From contig NZ_RQEP01000019.1 in the NCBI RefSeq assembly GCF_004770055.1, positions 744,001 to 808,000 of the forward strand: a stretch of 64,000 nucleotides of DNA, read 5' to 3'. The translations under genes and the position numbers were made by a program. Each line of letters opens with the position of its first letter. Position 1 is the stretch's first letter. The notes below the pieces were generated by a model. That model worked only from the letters and a program-made list of their open reading frames with translations, searched no databases and was not told where the DNA came from. Source of the DNA: Leptospira semungkisensis. GTDB taxonomy: Bacteria; Spirochaetota; Leptospiria; Leptospirales; Leptospiraceae. This document shows, piece by piece, positions 53,986-63,610 of the stretch.

Positions 53986-55212
53986 TTAATTGATCGGAAT
54001 CGGTGTCCCTACTACTCCAGGAGAAGATTGGAAGGAAACACTTAGGGCATCGATCGTTGCTTGGGTAGTATCATCCCACTTGACTCCGTTCGTGTCTCCG
54101 GTTCCAGTTTTACCTTGGCCACCAACTCTTCCGTAAAGCCCATCTACTCGATTTGCCTGTACATAGTCGGAAGGAATATCTGCACTTGCCACCTGATCTT
54201 TCACAAATCCGTTAAAATTAAATAGACCGTAACTGATAGTTGGTATTAAACCACTGCAAATTGTATCCGTTCCAGAAGCAGCAATCGCAGTTTCATCCCA
54301 ACCTTCTTTTGCGGTTACGTTCAAATCTCCCGTTAGCTTTTGGCTATAGGCTAATTTATAATATTCGTTGCCATTCGTAGACGGGCAAAGGGCCTTGTTC
54401 GGATTTAACGTTGGAAAAAGATTTGCCGTTCCATCTATACGGACTACTGTTTTGAAACAAAAAACGGTTTGGTTGTCCATTTCCTCTAAAATCACCCTTC
54501 CCTTTTGCGCATGAAGAGCGAGCTCTGAATCAGTACCTAAATTTCCGGAACTCCAAGAGTAAGTTTGGATCAAACCTTGTAGAGGATATGCTGTGTAGGT
54601 TCCAGTAGTATCATTTACCAAATCAGGCATGTACACATAACTTTCTATGTTCGCAGTAGCTGTCCAAATATCGGGAGCAACCAGAGCTAAATTATAGATT
54701 AATAATGCTCCCTGAGTAGAAGGGTCTCTCGGGTTATTATCCCAATAGAACTGCAAAGCCATGGTAGATGTTCCAGTCACCTTCAACTCAAAATAATTGG
54801 AGAATGTCTTTGTGCCAGTATAGACAGTAGACGTCGGAGAGAATTCGCTCCCGGAATTATTCAGAGTCAGTCGAACATCGAATACTCCGCCCCCATCCCC
54901 TACCTTCATATTAGTAGCTGTTACCGTATTTCCACTGGCAGCTGCAACGAGCAAAGTATTCGATTCAATGCTTGCAATGATATCGTCCATAAAGAGAGAA
55001 TTTCCTCTCGCCCAGGTGGCGGACTGTCTTACAAATCCCCAATCGTTTGCACTTGCTTGCAAAGGCTGGAGTAATTTGAATCTTAAAGACAAGGGAAAGC
55101 CGGCCGCATCCTCCTTAGAGATCCCGTCGAATTTGAATCCGACGCTGATCGCAAAGAAAATGGTCAGAATGAAAGCAGTCTTACGTAAGGCTTTTTGAAT
55201 ATTCTTCTTCAT
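53986..55212 (-). CDS. Exported protein of unknown function
   Basis: 408 residues. N-terminal hydrophobic segment (about 12-26) after a Lys/Arg-rich start, consistent with a signal peptide. The mature part is Ser/Thr/Asn/Gly-rich with repeated beta motifs and a few cysteines, as in secreted Leptospira proteins with an extended beta fold. No family recognised. Overlaps the small lipoprotein upstream (ATGA), so the two are made together. Confidence 0.6.
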   Translation of the reverse strand: MKKNIQKALRKTAFILTIFFAISVGFKFDGISKEDAAGFPLSLRFKLLQPLQASANDWGFVRQSATWARGNSLFMDDIIASIESNTLLVAAASGNTVTATNMKVGDGGGVFDVRLTLNNSGSEFSPTSTVYTGTKTFSNYFELKVTGTSTMALQFYWDNNPRDPSTQGALLIYNLALVAPDIWTATANIESYVYMPDLVNDTTGTYTAYPLQGLIQTYSWSSGNLGTDSELALHAQKGRVILEEMDNQTVFCFKTVVRIDGTANLFPTLNPNKALCPSTNGNEYYKLAYSQKLTGDLNVTAKEGWDETAIAASGTDTICSGLIPTISYGLFNFNGFVKDQVASADIPSDYVQANRVDGLYGRVGGQGKTGTGDTNGVKWDDTTQATIDALSVSFQSSPGVVGTPIPIN

Positions 55213-55391
55213 TGCGCAATTCCTTGTGGAACAATGATGAAATAACCGGTCTTACTTTTCTCCACATGGGGAAGATCGAAAAGAGGTATAAGGCCATTCC
55301 CTCCACCAGGCTTACAAGCGGAAGCGACTATCCCGCTTAGTAAAATACCTAGGATCAGGAGCAAGAGCCCTCTTTTTATATTTAAGATCAT
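55209..55391 (-). CDS. Small lipoprotein of 60 residues
   Basis: From ATG 55391, with GGAG 8 bases upstream; the frame is open to 55499 but those residues are not leader-like. Strong hydrophobic leader ending at cysteine 22 (VASAC), then only about 38 mature residues, with a KPGGGNG start and a final IIVPQGIAQ. Too short for a domain. It overlaps the next exported-protein gene by 4 bases and may be its partner. Confidence 0.6.
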   Translation of the reverse strand: MILNIKRGLLLLILGILLSGIVASACKPGGGNGLIPLFDLPHVEKSKTGYFIIVPQGIAQ

Positions 55392-55644
55392 TATGATATC
55401 TCCTCTTGAATGGAATGACATTTCAAATGAGGTAATTTTTCGATTTTTGATCTTTTTGAGAGCTTGTTCTAATTTCAAGATCATTTTTATACCAAACATT
55501 CTCTTTTACTCTCTTTGTTTTAACTTGCTCGAACCTGAACGGCTCTATCCCCCAAGGACCAAAGCTAAATAGATGTTTTTTCAGAAAGAGGGAGGCGAAA
55601 AACTGACCGGATAGAAAAATATAAAGGACCCCGAGGTTTCTCAG

Positions 55645-56277
55645 ATGAAAGGCCCAATCTTACACGTATTTCTAAAGAACCCGATTCCAGGAAAAGTAAA
55701 GACCAGACTCGCAAAAGAAATTGGCGAAGAAGCTGCTTTGGAGGTTTATCAGGCTCTTGTGGAAAAAACGAGAGATGCCTGCAAGGAAGTAGACGTGACC
55801 AAGGTCCTCTGGTTCGACTCTTATCTTCCCAATCCTTCCGATCTAGGGAGTTGGGGTCATTCTCCTCTGCATATTCGTCTGCAACAAGGAAAGGATTTGG
55901 GAGAGAAGATGAGAAATGCTTTTCAATATTCCTTTCAAAACGGAGCCACCTTATCCGTGTTAATCGGAAGTGATTGTCCTGAGTTAGACGCGCTTCATAT
56001 TAAGGAAGCATTTCGTATATTAGAAAATAAAGACGTTATCCTAGGACCGGCAAAAGACGGCGGCTACTATCTAGTTGGTCTGCAGTCGGATACTCCGGAA
56101 CTCTTTCAAGGAATAGAATGGAGTACGGAAACAGTGTTTTCCAGAAGTCTGGAAAAGATGCAATGGGCCCGTAAACAAGTGGGACTTCTCCCAGTATTGT
56201 CAGACTTGGACGAAGCTAAAGATCTGGAATATTTCGAGTCCAAGGGAGTCTTGGATTGGAAGAAACCAAACGCTTAG
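55645..56277 (+). CDS. TIGR04282-type glycosyltransferase (DUF2064)
   Basis: 210 residues. Opens with VFLKNPIPGKVKTRLAKEIG, the hallmark of this nucleotide-sugar transferase family, and has IGSDCPELDALHI and GPAKDGGYYLVGL, typical of GT-A fold enzymes with a DxD-like site. Members occur near arsenosugar or sugar-lipid genes. The donor and acceptor are not known. Alone on its strand, between intergenic spaces. Confidence 0.85.
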   Translation: MKGPILHVFLKNPIPGKVKTRLAKEIGEEAALEVYQALVEKTRDACKEVDVTKVLWFDSYLPNPSDLGSWGHSPLHIRLQQGKDLGEKMRNAFQYSFQNGATLSVLIGSDCPELDALHIKEAFRILENKDVILGPAKDGGYYLVGLQSDTPELFQGIEWSTETVFSRSLEKMQWARKQVGLLPVLSDLDEAKDLEYFESKGVLDWKKPNA

Positions 56278-56413
56278 TGCCAAAAGACCTAGGCTATTTT
56301 CCGTTGACTTAGGTGTTCGTCTTCGATTACTGTAATATTATCCGGGCCGAAGCGCGATCGGTTTCACGCGATTGTAAAATTTTTTCTTCGGACCCACCTC
56401 CTTAGGTAATACT

Positions 56414-57004
56414 GTGAGACTTTTTAGAACTTCCCTACTTTGCTTACTTCTTCTTTCTTCAGGCATTCTGTTTGCCGAAGAGACTCAGGCTCCCTCAGAA
56501 AATCCGTCTCCTTCTCCCGAGGTTTCGGTAGAAGACCAAACGTTAGCCTCCGTTAAAAAACTCATCGGCTTCATCCGATATAAAAAGAACGATAAGGCTC
56601 TCGCCTTGATCCATGTCGGAAAATTCTCCGAAAAATTGTTAGTGGGTCACAAGGTTTCTGCAGCTGACAGAAAAGATTTTGAGGAAGCAATCGGGGAATA
56701 TATCGTTAACAAAGCGTTTCCGATCGCTCTTAAATATTTCGACAAGATCGATATTACTTACGAGAAACCGACTGTGAACGCAACTAACGCTAGGATCGGT
56801 TCTTCTATTTTATACAAAGGTTCCGATCAGATCAAGTTCGCTTGGATTCTTTCCGAAGTGGAAGGTGCATGGTACATCAGCGACTTTGAAACGGAAGGCA
56901 AACTTGCCACAGAGATCAATCGAATAAAGAACATAGACCCTTCTATCAAGAAGAACGGGATCAAGGGCACGATCGACTTAGTGCGCAAAGCAGCTAAAAA
57001 CTGA
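56414..57004 (+). CDS. MlaC/Ttg2D-family (HpnM-like) periplasmic lipid-binding protein
   Basis: 196 residues, GTG start at 56414 with an AGG just upstream. Signal peptide of about 21 residues. The NTF2-like MlaC fold is seen in KVSAADRKDFEEAIGEYIV, SSILYKGSDQIKFAWILSEVEG and AWYISDFETEG. The family carries phospholipid or hopanoid between membranes. The stop overlaps the RND gene by one base. In other bacteria an HpnM-like MlaC protein paired with an HpnN RND pump moves hopanoids; the same pairing is seen here. Confidence 0.82.
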   Translation: MRLFRTSLLCLLLLSSGILFAEETQAPSENPSPSPEVSVEDQTLASVKKLIGFIRYKKNDKALALIHVGKFSEKLLVGHKVSAADRKDFEEAIGEYIVNKAFPIALKYFDKIDITYEKPTVNATNARIGSSILYKGSDQIKFAWILSEVEGAWYISDFETEGKLATEINRIKNIDPSIKKNGIKGTIDLVRKAAKN

Positions 57005-59916
57005 TGAGAAAGTTTCTATCTAAAACGGTCGAATTCGTCTTAACCAGACCGGCCGCTTCCTCTCTCCTCTTAGTCATTGTTCTAGCGCTATCCATTTTCT
57101 ACGCGCAAAGACTTTCCATCAATAGCGATAACTTACAACTCCTTCCTTCCGATAATCCTTCCGTAATACAGACCAAAAAGGTCATCGAGATGGTTGGGGG
57201 AAGCGGCTTCTATACTGTGGCCCTCAAGTTTAAAGATGACAAGGGAATGAGCGAGCATCTCGCGAAAGCCTTTGCAGCCAAAAGAAACGGAGATCCGGAA
57301 ACCCAGAAGAAAGAGTTGGAACTCGCTGATGAGGCAAAACGCAAGAACCTTGCTTATTACAAGGCAAAGGAGATTGCATTAAAAAGAACCTCAGATCGTT
57401 TAGCGGCAACTCTTCTGGAAAACAAGGAAATGGTACGATATGTTTCCTTTCGCTATAATGTTTCCTTCTTACAAGATAGACTTCCTCTTTTTCTAAAAAC
57501 CGAGGACTTGATTGAGATCCGAAAAAGGATAAAGCATAAGATCGATGATGAGATCGAAAAAGCGAATCCTTTCTTTATCAAACTCACGAATGAAGAATAC
57601 AATCCGGATTTTTCCGATATCATTTCCAAATACCAGAAGCTGGCTAAGAGAGATATATTCGATGAATATAATATTTCTCCAGACAAGGGAATGCTTATCG
57701 TTCTAATTAAGCCTACTGGTTCTTTCGTGGACATTCAGTTCTTGGAAAAATTGGATGTTTGGGTACAAGGAATCGTCAAAGACCTAAAGTTAGAAGAAGA
57801 AGGGATCTACGCAGGTTATACAGGCGCTTATAAATTAAACCAGGACGATTACGAAACTCTGGTCCGAGCATTGAAGCCGATCGGTATAGCATCTTTCTTA
57901 GGGATTGCACTGCTTCTTCTATTATTCTTCCGTAATCCTCTTTTTATCGTAATCTTATTATTCTCCTTAATAAGTGGACTACTCATGACCTTCGGATTGA
58001 CCGGACTCGTCATAGGAGAATTGAATAGCATCACAAGTATCATCGGTTCGATTCTGATGGGTCTTGGGATCGATTACGGCATCCAGTTCTTATACAGATT
58101 CAGAGAAGAATTCACCAAGAAGCAGGACATCGTTCGAGCGATCAAGGATACGATCTATCATACTGGAATCGCTTCTTTTAGCTCGGCATTGACTACCACT
58201 TCTGCATTTGTGGTTCTATCTTTCTCGGAATTCAGAGGATTCAGCGAGTTCGGGATCATCGCTACTTACGGGATCATCATGATCGCGATCGCAATGTATG
58301 GAGTCACTGCATTGCAAATTGCACTTCTTCTGAAATGGTTCCCTTCTCTTGCGAAACTATTCGTATTGAGTGAAGATCAACAGACCCCTTCCGGACTTTT
58401 GAGAAGATTTTACTCCAGGCCTGGAGTACTTTCTATTACCGTATTGGTTCTCGTGATCTTACTCGGGATCTTTGCTCCTAAGGTGCAATTCGATGTGAAC
58501 GGTAGAAACCTTCTCGTAGAAAACCTGGAGTCCGTAAATCTATACGACGAGATCGGTGATAGATTCGATATTTCCTCCGATCCTCAAGCGATCGTAGTAA
58601 AGACCTTGGAAGAATCCGAAGCAGTCTTCGATTATTTGAGTCCGGTTCCGGATAAGATCGCCGGCTCTGTGGATCAGGTAGTTTCTCTTTGGAATTTCGT
58701 TCCTCCTTATACCCAGCAATTGGAGAATCGCAAAATACTGGATCAGCTTTCCAAGGATATGAAGCCTGTGAAGCCTTCTTTCTTAAAACCGGAGCAAAGA
58801 AAATATCTTCCAAAAGCGAAGCTATTTCTCTCGGTTAAGCCATACGATTATAAAGAAGTTCCAGACTATTTCGCGAGCCAATTCAAAGAAGTTCCCAACT
58901 CGAAAGAAAAAGGACATCTTCTATTTCTCTATCCTAAGGTAGCTCTTTGGCACGGTGGAAAATTATTAGAATTCTTTGCTGCGATCGGAAGGATAGAAGT
59001 ACCTAAGGTTTCCAGAAGGACTCTGAATTCGATCCTGTATTCTACTGGTATCACTGGAAAAGGATATTTGGATCCAGTAAAAGAGAATTACTCTCCAGAA
59101 GAGACAAAGGTGCTTCTTCGTGCCTTGAACACTTACTCTAAGGAAAAACTTCTCTCGGTTAAGGTGCTTCCTGGAACAGTAGACACGATACTGGAACATA
59201 GGCCTTATAAGGATATCGCACAGATCCGCTCTTATACTTTTCAAACGGATACTGCAGGAAGTTTAGTACTTTTCGCAAACCTAGTGTTGATCGTAAAGAG
59301 AGAAGGTTTCATCGCCTTCTTCGTAACCTTAGCGTTAGTGATTGTAGTCCTAATCTTATTCTATAGAGCCTTCTTGCCTGCGCTTCTCTCCTTGATCCCT
59401 CTTTTATTGGGGATCGTGGTGACAGTCGGCTTCATGGCACTCATAAATTTAAAATTAAACTTTATGAATGTGTTAGTGTTTCCAGTTATCATCGGTTATG
59501 GAATCCAAAACGGGATCTATATCTATTATAGATTTAGGGAAGATCACGATATAGTGAAAGCCATGGCAATGGTCGGACCGGCGGTAATCGCTTCTACCCT
59601 GACTACTTTAGTAGGTTGGAGTGCTCTCCTTCTCGCAGATCAAAGAGGACTTCATTCTATTGGAAACGTAGCGACCATCGGAATCGCGGCCTGTCTATTG
59701 ATTGCACTTACACTTTTGCCAGCTATATTAGTTTTAGCTTATAGAGGAAGAAAGTCCGAGAAATCGGAAGCGGTTCCTCTTGGATTCGGACCGGATGAAG
59801 AAAGTTCAGAGACTTCTCTTCCTTCTACTCTTGCAAAAGTAGAAGAGCGGCCTTTACCTAAAAAAGCTGCTAAGAAGAAGACTCCGGCCAAGAAAAAAAC
59901 AGGAAAGAAGAAATGA
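57004..59916 (+). CDS. RND/MMPL-type transporter (HpnN-like)
   Basis: 970 residues. Two sets of about six membrane helices (roughly 280-450 and 735-920) separated by large extramembrane loops, with an N-terminal helix at 16-35. Motifs such as GSILMGLGIDYGIQFLYRFREEF and FPVIIGYGIQNGIYIYYRFREDH mark the two RND halves. Homologous proteins export hopanoids or lipids. The extreme C-terminus is a Lys/Ala/Pro-rich tail (KKAAKKKTPAKKKTGKKK), unusual for this family. The middle gene of an MlaC - RND - lipoprotein operon. Confidence 0.9.
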   Translation: MRKFLSKTVEFVLTRPAASSLLLVIVLALSIFYAQRLSINSDNLQLLPSDNPSVIQTKKVIEMVGGSGFYTVALKFKDDKGMSEHLAKAFAAKRNGDPETQKKELELADEAKRKNLAYYKAKEIALKRTSDRLAATLLENKEMVRYVSFRYNVSFLQDRLPLFLKTEDLIEIRKRIKHKIDDEIEKANPFFIKLTNEEYNPDFSDIISKYQKLAKRDIFDEYNISPDKGMLIVLIKPTGSFVDIQFLEKLDVWVQGIVKDLKLEEEGIYAGYTGAYKLNQDDYETLVRALKPIGIASFLGIALLLLLFFRNPLFIVILLFSLISGLLMTFGLTGLVIGELNSITSIIGSILMGLGIDYGIQFLYRFREEFTKKQDIVRAIKDTIYHTGIASFSSALTTTSAFVVLSFSEFRGFSEFGIIATYGIIMIAIAMYGVTALQIALLLKWFPSLAKLFVLSEDQQTPSGLLRRFYSRPGVLSITVLVLVILLGIFAPKVQFDVNGRNLLVENLESVNLYDEIGDRFDISSDPQAIVVKTLEESEAVFDYLSPVPDKIAGSVDQVVSLWNFVPPYTQQLENRKILDQLSKDMKPVKPSFLKPEQRKYLPKAKLFLSVKPYDYKEVPDYFASQFKEVPNSKEKGHLLFLYPKVALWHGGKLLEFFAAIGRIEVPKVSRRTLNSILYSTGITGKGYLDPVKENYSPEETKVLLRALNTYSKEKLLSVKVLPGTVDTILEHRPYKDIAQIRSYTFQTDTAGSLVLFANLVLIVKREGFIAFFVTLALVIVVLILFYRAFLPALLSLIPLLLGIVVTVGFMALINLKLNFMNVLVFPVIIGYGIQNGIYIYYRFREDHDIVKAMAMVGPAVIASTLTTLVGWSALLLADQRGLHSIGNVATIGIAACLLIALTLLPAILVLAYRGRKSEKSEAVPLGFGPDEESSETSLPSTLAKVEERPLPKKAAKKKTPAKKKTGKKK

Positions 59917-60557
59917 ATTCCAAACTTCGAATCTTGTTACTTGCAATTTCGGTTCTATTCTTAATGAACTGCGCCGTGAAGCAGGTGAAACAATCTCCGA
60001 ATTACGAAAAATCACTAAGCAATTTCAAACGGCTTACGATCTCAATTTCTCCTGACTCGAAGATAAATCCTACAGAAGCGACTCTTGCAAAATCCATAGC
60101 GGAGCAAGAACTCGCACATCATAAGGAATTTATAGTGTATCCGGATCCTTTGAATAAGAATGTAAATTGCGGAGTCCAAATCGGAAAGTCTCAGGGAGTT
60201 CTCAAATTGAAGTTGGAAGAATCCTTGAATGGAAGCACTCCAGGTTTTCTAGTTTGGCTTCTTCCTGCGGTTTTAGGTCCTTCTTCCAATGGAATGAGAC
60301 TTACTATCTCCGCTTCTATGCAGAAATGTGATACCAAGGAAATTCTTTGGGAAGGAAAAGCCGCTTCTTCTTATCCGCTAGGAGGAGATGAGGAAGCTAC
60401 TCTCCGAACTTCTTACGAGAATAAATTGGGAAAATCCATCGGCCCCAAGGTACTTCCATATTATGATCTTCTGAAGTCTTTATTGGATCAAATAGAGAGT
60501 CCTGTTCTAAACGAAGCAGAACAAGACGAGAAGATCGAGGTAGAAGCCGGAGGTTAA
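59913..60557 (+). CDS. Lipoprotein linked to the RND operon (MXAN_6521/LA_1396-like)
   Basis: 214 residues, overlapping the RND gene (ATGA). Leader with lipobox LMNC (C20). The mature part has ISISPDSKINPTEATLAKSIAEQELAHHKEF, two or more cysteines and a Gly/Pro hydrophobic middle. The fold is not recognised for certain, but small lipoproteins of this kind are found downstream of such pumps in several bacteria. Probably the outer-membrane or periplasmic partner of the pump. Confidence 0.6.
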   Translation: MNSKLRILLLAISVLFLMNCAVKQVKQSPNYEKSLSNFKRLTISISPDSKINPTEATLAKSIAEQELAHHKEFIVYPDPLNKNVNCGVQIGKSQGVLKLKLEESLNGSTPGFLVWLLPAVLGPSSNGMRLTISASMQKCDTKEILWEGKAASSYPLGGDEEATLRTSYENKLGKSIGPKVLPYYDLLKSLLDQIESPVLNEAEQDEKIEVEAGG

Positions 60558-60693
60558 GACGCTTCGGCAATTTTAGATTCTGATTTTAAGCTCATAGCGA
60601 ACAACGTTTCCAATTCGGAAAGGGGAACTTCTTGTTGACTGGATTTCTGTATCAGTTGTTATACCGGAAATCAGCCCCTAGGAGAGAAAGAAA

Positions 60694-60966
60694 ATGAGCG
60701 CATTTATGACAGGATCCAAAATTGCCACCGGAGCTTTTTGGCTGCTTTGGATCGGGTTAGTAACTCAAATCGTACACGTATTGCCCGAGTTAGACGGGAT
60801 CGTCGTCCTTCTTGGATGGGTCATTTTGGGAATGCATGTGATCGAAACAGCAATCTATTCCTTCCGTGCGAAAGATAGAGGTGGATTTAAAACCTCGGAT
60901 GCTCTACAAGTTTTCGTATTCGGAGTGTTCCATCTCATTCCGGTCAGCTTTTCCGATAAAAAATAA
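60694..60966 (+). CDS. Small membrane protein, DUF1145-like
   Basis: 90 residues with three hydrophobic segments (about 9-28, 32-54 and 70-84), AGGAGAG 7-8 bases before ATG. The pattern (two helices, a basic turn RAKDRGGFK, then a third helix ending VSFSDKK) resembles DUF1145/YhhL proteins, although I cannot prove it. Stand-alone, followed by a terminator. Confidence 0.6.
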   Translation: MSAFMTGSKIATGAFWLLWIGLVTQIVHVLPELDGIVVLLGWVILGMHVIETAIYSFRAKDRGGFKTSDALQVFVFGVFHLIPVSFSDKK

Positions 60967-60984
60967 TCCAGAGAGATTACATAG

Positions 60985-61020
60985 AAAACCCCGAGCTTTC
61001 AAAAGGCCTCGGGGTTTATT
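60985..61020. terminator. Bidirectional terminator
   Basis: AAACCCCGAG / CTCGGGGTTT with a 12-base loop between convergent genes. Confidence 0.85.
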
Positions 61021-61033
61021 ATATTCTAAAACC

Positions 61034-61951
61034 TTAATTGAGTTTAGGTAAGTTCTTTAAGATTTCAGAATATTCCTGAGCCATACTTCTGACTACATCT
61101 CCCGCCGGCACAACCGAATCGATCTGAGCCACACCATGACCGGCCGACCAAATATCTCTCCAACGTTTGAATTCTTGGTCTATATCTCCGGTTCCTTCTG
61201 CATGGAAATTATCTCCAGCTTTTTCGACAGAGCGTTTCAACCAGTTGGCAGGGATCCCAGAAATCTTTTCGGTATAAACAATCTCTTCCGGAGCTGAATC
61301 TACGATCATATTCTTGTAATCCGAAGAAGCGGAAGCTTCTTTCGTTGCGATCAATCTAGTTCCCACATAAACTGCATCCGCTCCTAAGGACATGGCCGCT
61401 GCCATTTGGGCTCCTCCACTGATGGCGCCAGCAGCAACCACAGGAAGTCCCACTTCCTTTTTCAAGTATGGAAATAAACTGAATGGAGAGATTGCACCTG
61501 CGTGTCCCCCGGCTCCTTGAGATACGGCGATCAACGCATCAGCGCCGGACTTAGCTACGATATTCGCATGCTTTAGTGTGGTAACATCGCAGAATACCTT
61601 AGTTCCCACAGACTTAGCTTCTCCTATAATAGAACGAGGGCTTCCTAAGCTTGTGATGATCAATTCCACTTTGAACTCCAAGAGGATCTCAAAATGTTTG
61701 GCCCAGTTCGGATTATGAGATTTATGTAAAATTAAGTTAACACCGATAGGTTTCTTGGTGCGAGAACGTATCTCTTCCAATCCCCTTCTTAATTCTTCCA
61801 AACTGCGATAGTTTTGGGATGGAAATGTTCCCAAACCACCTGCTTCGGAAACTGCTACAACTAGATCCGGATAAGAAACGAGAAACATGGGAGCCCCGAT
61901 AATGGGCAGATCGATACCAAGCATCTCCGTAATGGGAGTTTTTATTTTCAT
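61034..61951 (-). CDS. Nitronate monooxygenase (2-nitropropane dioxygenase family)
   Basis: 305 residues from ATG 61951; the frame opens 31 codons earlier but that part is Arg-rich and non-conserved. FMN-binding TIM-barrel motifs: PIIGAPMFLVSYPDL, GLGTFPSQNY, GAGGHAGAISPF and AAGAISGGAQMAAAMSLGADAVYVGTR. The enzyme oxidises alkyl nitronates. Divergent from the ABM gene, with an 82-base gap holding both promoters. Confidence 0.88.
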   Translation of the reverse strand: MKIKTPITEMLGIDLPIIGAPMFLVSYPDLVVAVSEAGGLGTFPSQNYRSLEELRRGLEEIRSRTKKPIGVNLILHKSHNPNWAKHFEILLEFKVELIITSLGSPRSIIGEAKSVGTKVFCDVTTLKHANIVAKSGADALIAVSQGAGGHAGAISPFSLFPYLKKEVGLPVVAAGAISGGAQMAAAMSLGADAVYVGTRLIATKEASASSDYKNMIVDSAPEEIVYTEKISGIPANWLKRSVEKAGDNFHAEGTGDIDQEFKRWRDIWSAGHGVAQIDSVVPAGDVVRSMAQEYSEILKNLPKLN

Positions 61952-62033
61952 AAGGGAAAAACTTTCATCTCTATAGGATTCGATCCATCTTTTTTTTCTG
62001 GCGAAAGAAATTCGGATCTTGAAACTGGGGCGC

Positions 62034-62345
62034 ATGGTGATCACCGTTTCTTCCTACAAAATACTTCCCGAAAAGATCCAAGAATTCTTGGAGATCAGTT
62101 CCGAATTATCCAGAGCATCTTTGAAAGAAAATGGAATACTTCGCTTCGATCTGTTGCAGAACGACGGAGATGATGGAAGGTTTCTATTAATAGAGGCCTA
62201 TGAAAGCGAAAGCATTCGAAAGGCGCATTTAGACACCCCTCATTTTGTAAACTGGAGGAGAACTGTGCCGGAGATGTTTTCTCAAGGGACCACCACAGTT
62301 TACTATAAGCCTGTCTCTCCCAAAGCGGAAGAATATAAAAAATAA
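62034..62345 (+). CDS. Antibiotic biosynthesis monooxygenase (ABM) domain protein
   Basis: 103 residues from ATG 62034; a TTG 15 bases earlier is less likely. Ferredoxin-like ABM pattern: VSSYKILPEKIQEFLE, then LKENGILRFDLLQND, a RFLLIEAYES strand and HLDTPHFVNWRRTV. Members are small quinone or lipid monooxygenases or stress proteins like YgiN. Probably cytoplasmic. Confidence 0.8.
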   Translation: MVITVSSYKILPEKIQEFLEISSELSRASLKENGILRFDLLQNDGDDGRFLLIEAYESESIRKAHLDTPHFVNWRRTVPEMFSQGTTTVYYKPVSPKAEEYKK

Positions 62346-62577
62346 TTCCAATATAAGAAGCGGATAAGTATTCATTTTTTCTAAACTACTTCCGCTTTCT
62401 CTCCTTCTATAGGATTTCTAAGTTTTCTGAGTGACTGCCCTTTTCGTTCGAATTCGGATTTCTATTCCAATAGAACGCGGTTCGGTTTAGAAAAACAAGA
62501 TTCGGACCATTCATTTCATCTAGTAATTTTATTCTTTTTGGGACTCTTATATTGGAGCAGGGAGTCCAAGAAGTATT

Positions 62578-63603
62578 ATGGTATTATTCACGAATTCAAC
62601 CAACGATTTCATATCTTCTATTCACGAAAGTAAGAACAAAGACTCTAAGGAGGCTTCTGGCTCAAACGAATCTTACTCAGAAGAAGAGATCTTAGACGCT
62701 TATTCAAAATCAGTGATTCGAGCCGTCGAGAACGTAGGACCAAGTGTGGTCCATTTACAAGTTTCGAATGCAAAAGGAGAAGGTGGAAGTGGCTCCGGTT
62801 TCTTTCTTACACCGGACGGATATATTGCTACGAATAGTCATGTGGTGGACGGAGCAAAGAAGATCCAAGCAAATCTTTCGGACGGTTCCAGTAAGGAAGC
62901 AGAGCTTGTCGGAAATGATCCGCATACTGACGTAGCAGTCTTGAAAGTACATGGAAATTCATTTCCTCATTCTTCTTTTGCGGACTCCAAAAAATTAAAA
63001 GTAGGACAACTCGTAGTAGCAATCGGAAATCCTTACGGCTTCGAATCTACTGTCACCGCAGGAGTGGTAAGCGCTCTCGGAAGAAGTTTACGTTCTCGTA
63101 ATGGAAGATTGATAGACAACGTAATCCAAACGGATGCCGCACTCAACCCTGGAAATTCCGGCGGCCCTTTAGTCGACTCCCAAGGTAGAATTGTCGGGAT
63201 CAACACTGCGATCATTCTTCCCGCACAAGGGATCTGTTTTGCAGTCGCCTCTAATACCGCTGAATATGTTATTACTCGTCTGATCACTCATGGCTCTGTC
63301 AAACGAGGGTATCTTGGGATCGCAGGTCAAAATCAGAAGATCCCTTCTCACACTAAATCCATGAACAGGCTTCAATTGGATTCGGGAATACTCGTAATGT
63401 CTATCGAGTCGGGCTCTCCTGCGGACCGAGCAGGAATCAAGAATAACGATCTAATCATTGGCCTGGCTGAGAAGGATATTCATACCATCGACGATCTTCA
63501 TAAGATTTTGGATGAATCATCGATCGGAAAAAAATTAGGGATCCGTCTTCTGAGAGATGGCTCTATTCGAACCTTCTTCGTGGAACCAGGAGAACTGAAG
63601 TAG
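62578..63603 (+). CDS. HtrA/DegP-like trypsin-type serine protease with one PDZ domain
   Basis: 341 residues. Catalytic triad H88 (TNSHVVDGA), D118 (NDPHTDVAVL) and S194 (NPGNSGGPLVD); the single PDZ domain is about 245-335 (LDSGILVMSIESGSPADRAGIKNNDLI). No signal peptide or anchor is in this frame; a hydrophobic stretch (HLVILFFLGLLYWSR) exists just upstream in another frame, open for about 80 codons from 62385, which may mean a lost or frameshifted anchor. Start ATG 62578. The enzyme degrades misfolded proteins; the site of action depends on the real N-terminus. Confidence 0.88.
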   Translation: MVLFTNSTNDFISSIHESKNKDSKEASGSNESYSEEEILDAYSKSVIRAVENVGPSVVHLQVSNAKGEGGSGSGFFLTPDGYIATNSHVVDGAKKIQANLSDGSSKEAELVGNDPHTDVAVLKVHGNSFPHSSFADSKKLKVGQLVVAIGNPYGFESTVTAGVVSALGRSLRSRNGRLIDNVIQTDAALNPGNSGGPLVDSQGRIVGINTAIILPAQGICFAVASNTAEYVITRLITHGSVKRGYLGIAGQNQKIPSHTKSMNRLQLDSGILVMSIESGSPADRAGIKNNDLIIGLAEKDIHTIDDLHKILDESSIGKKLGIRLLRDGSIRTFFVEPGELK

Positions 63604-63610
63604 GGAATTT

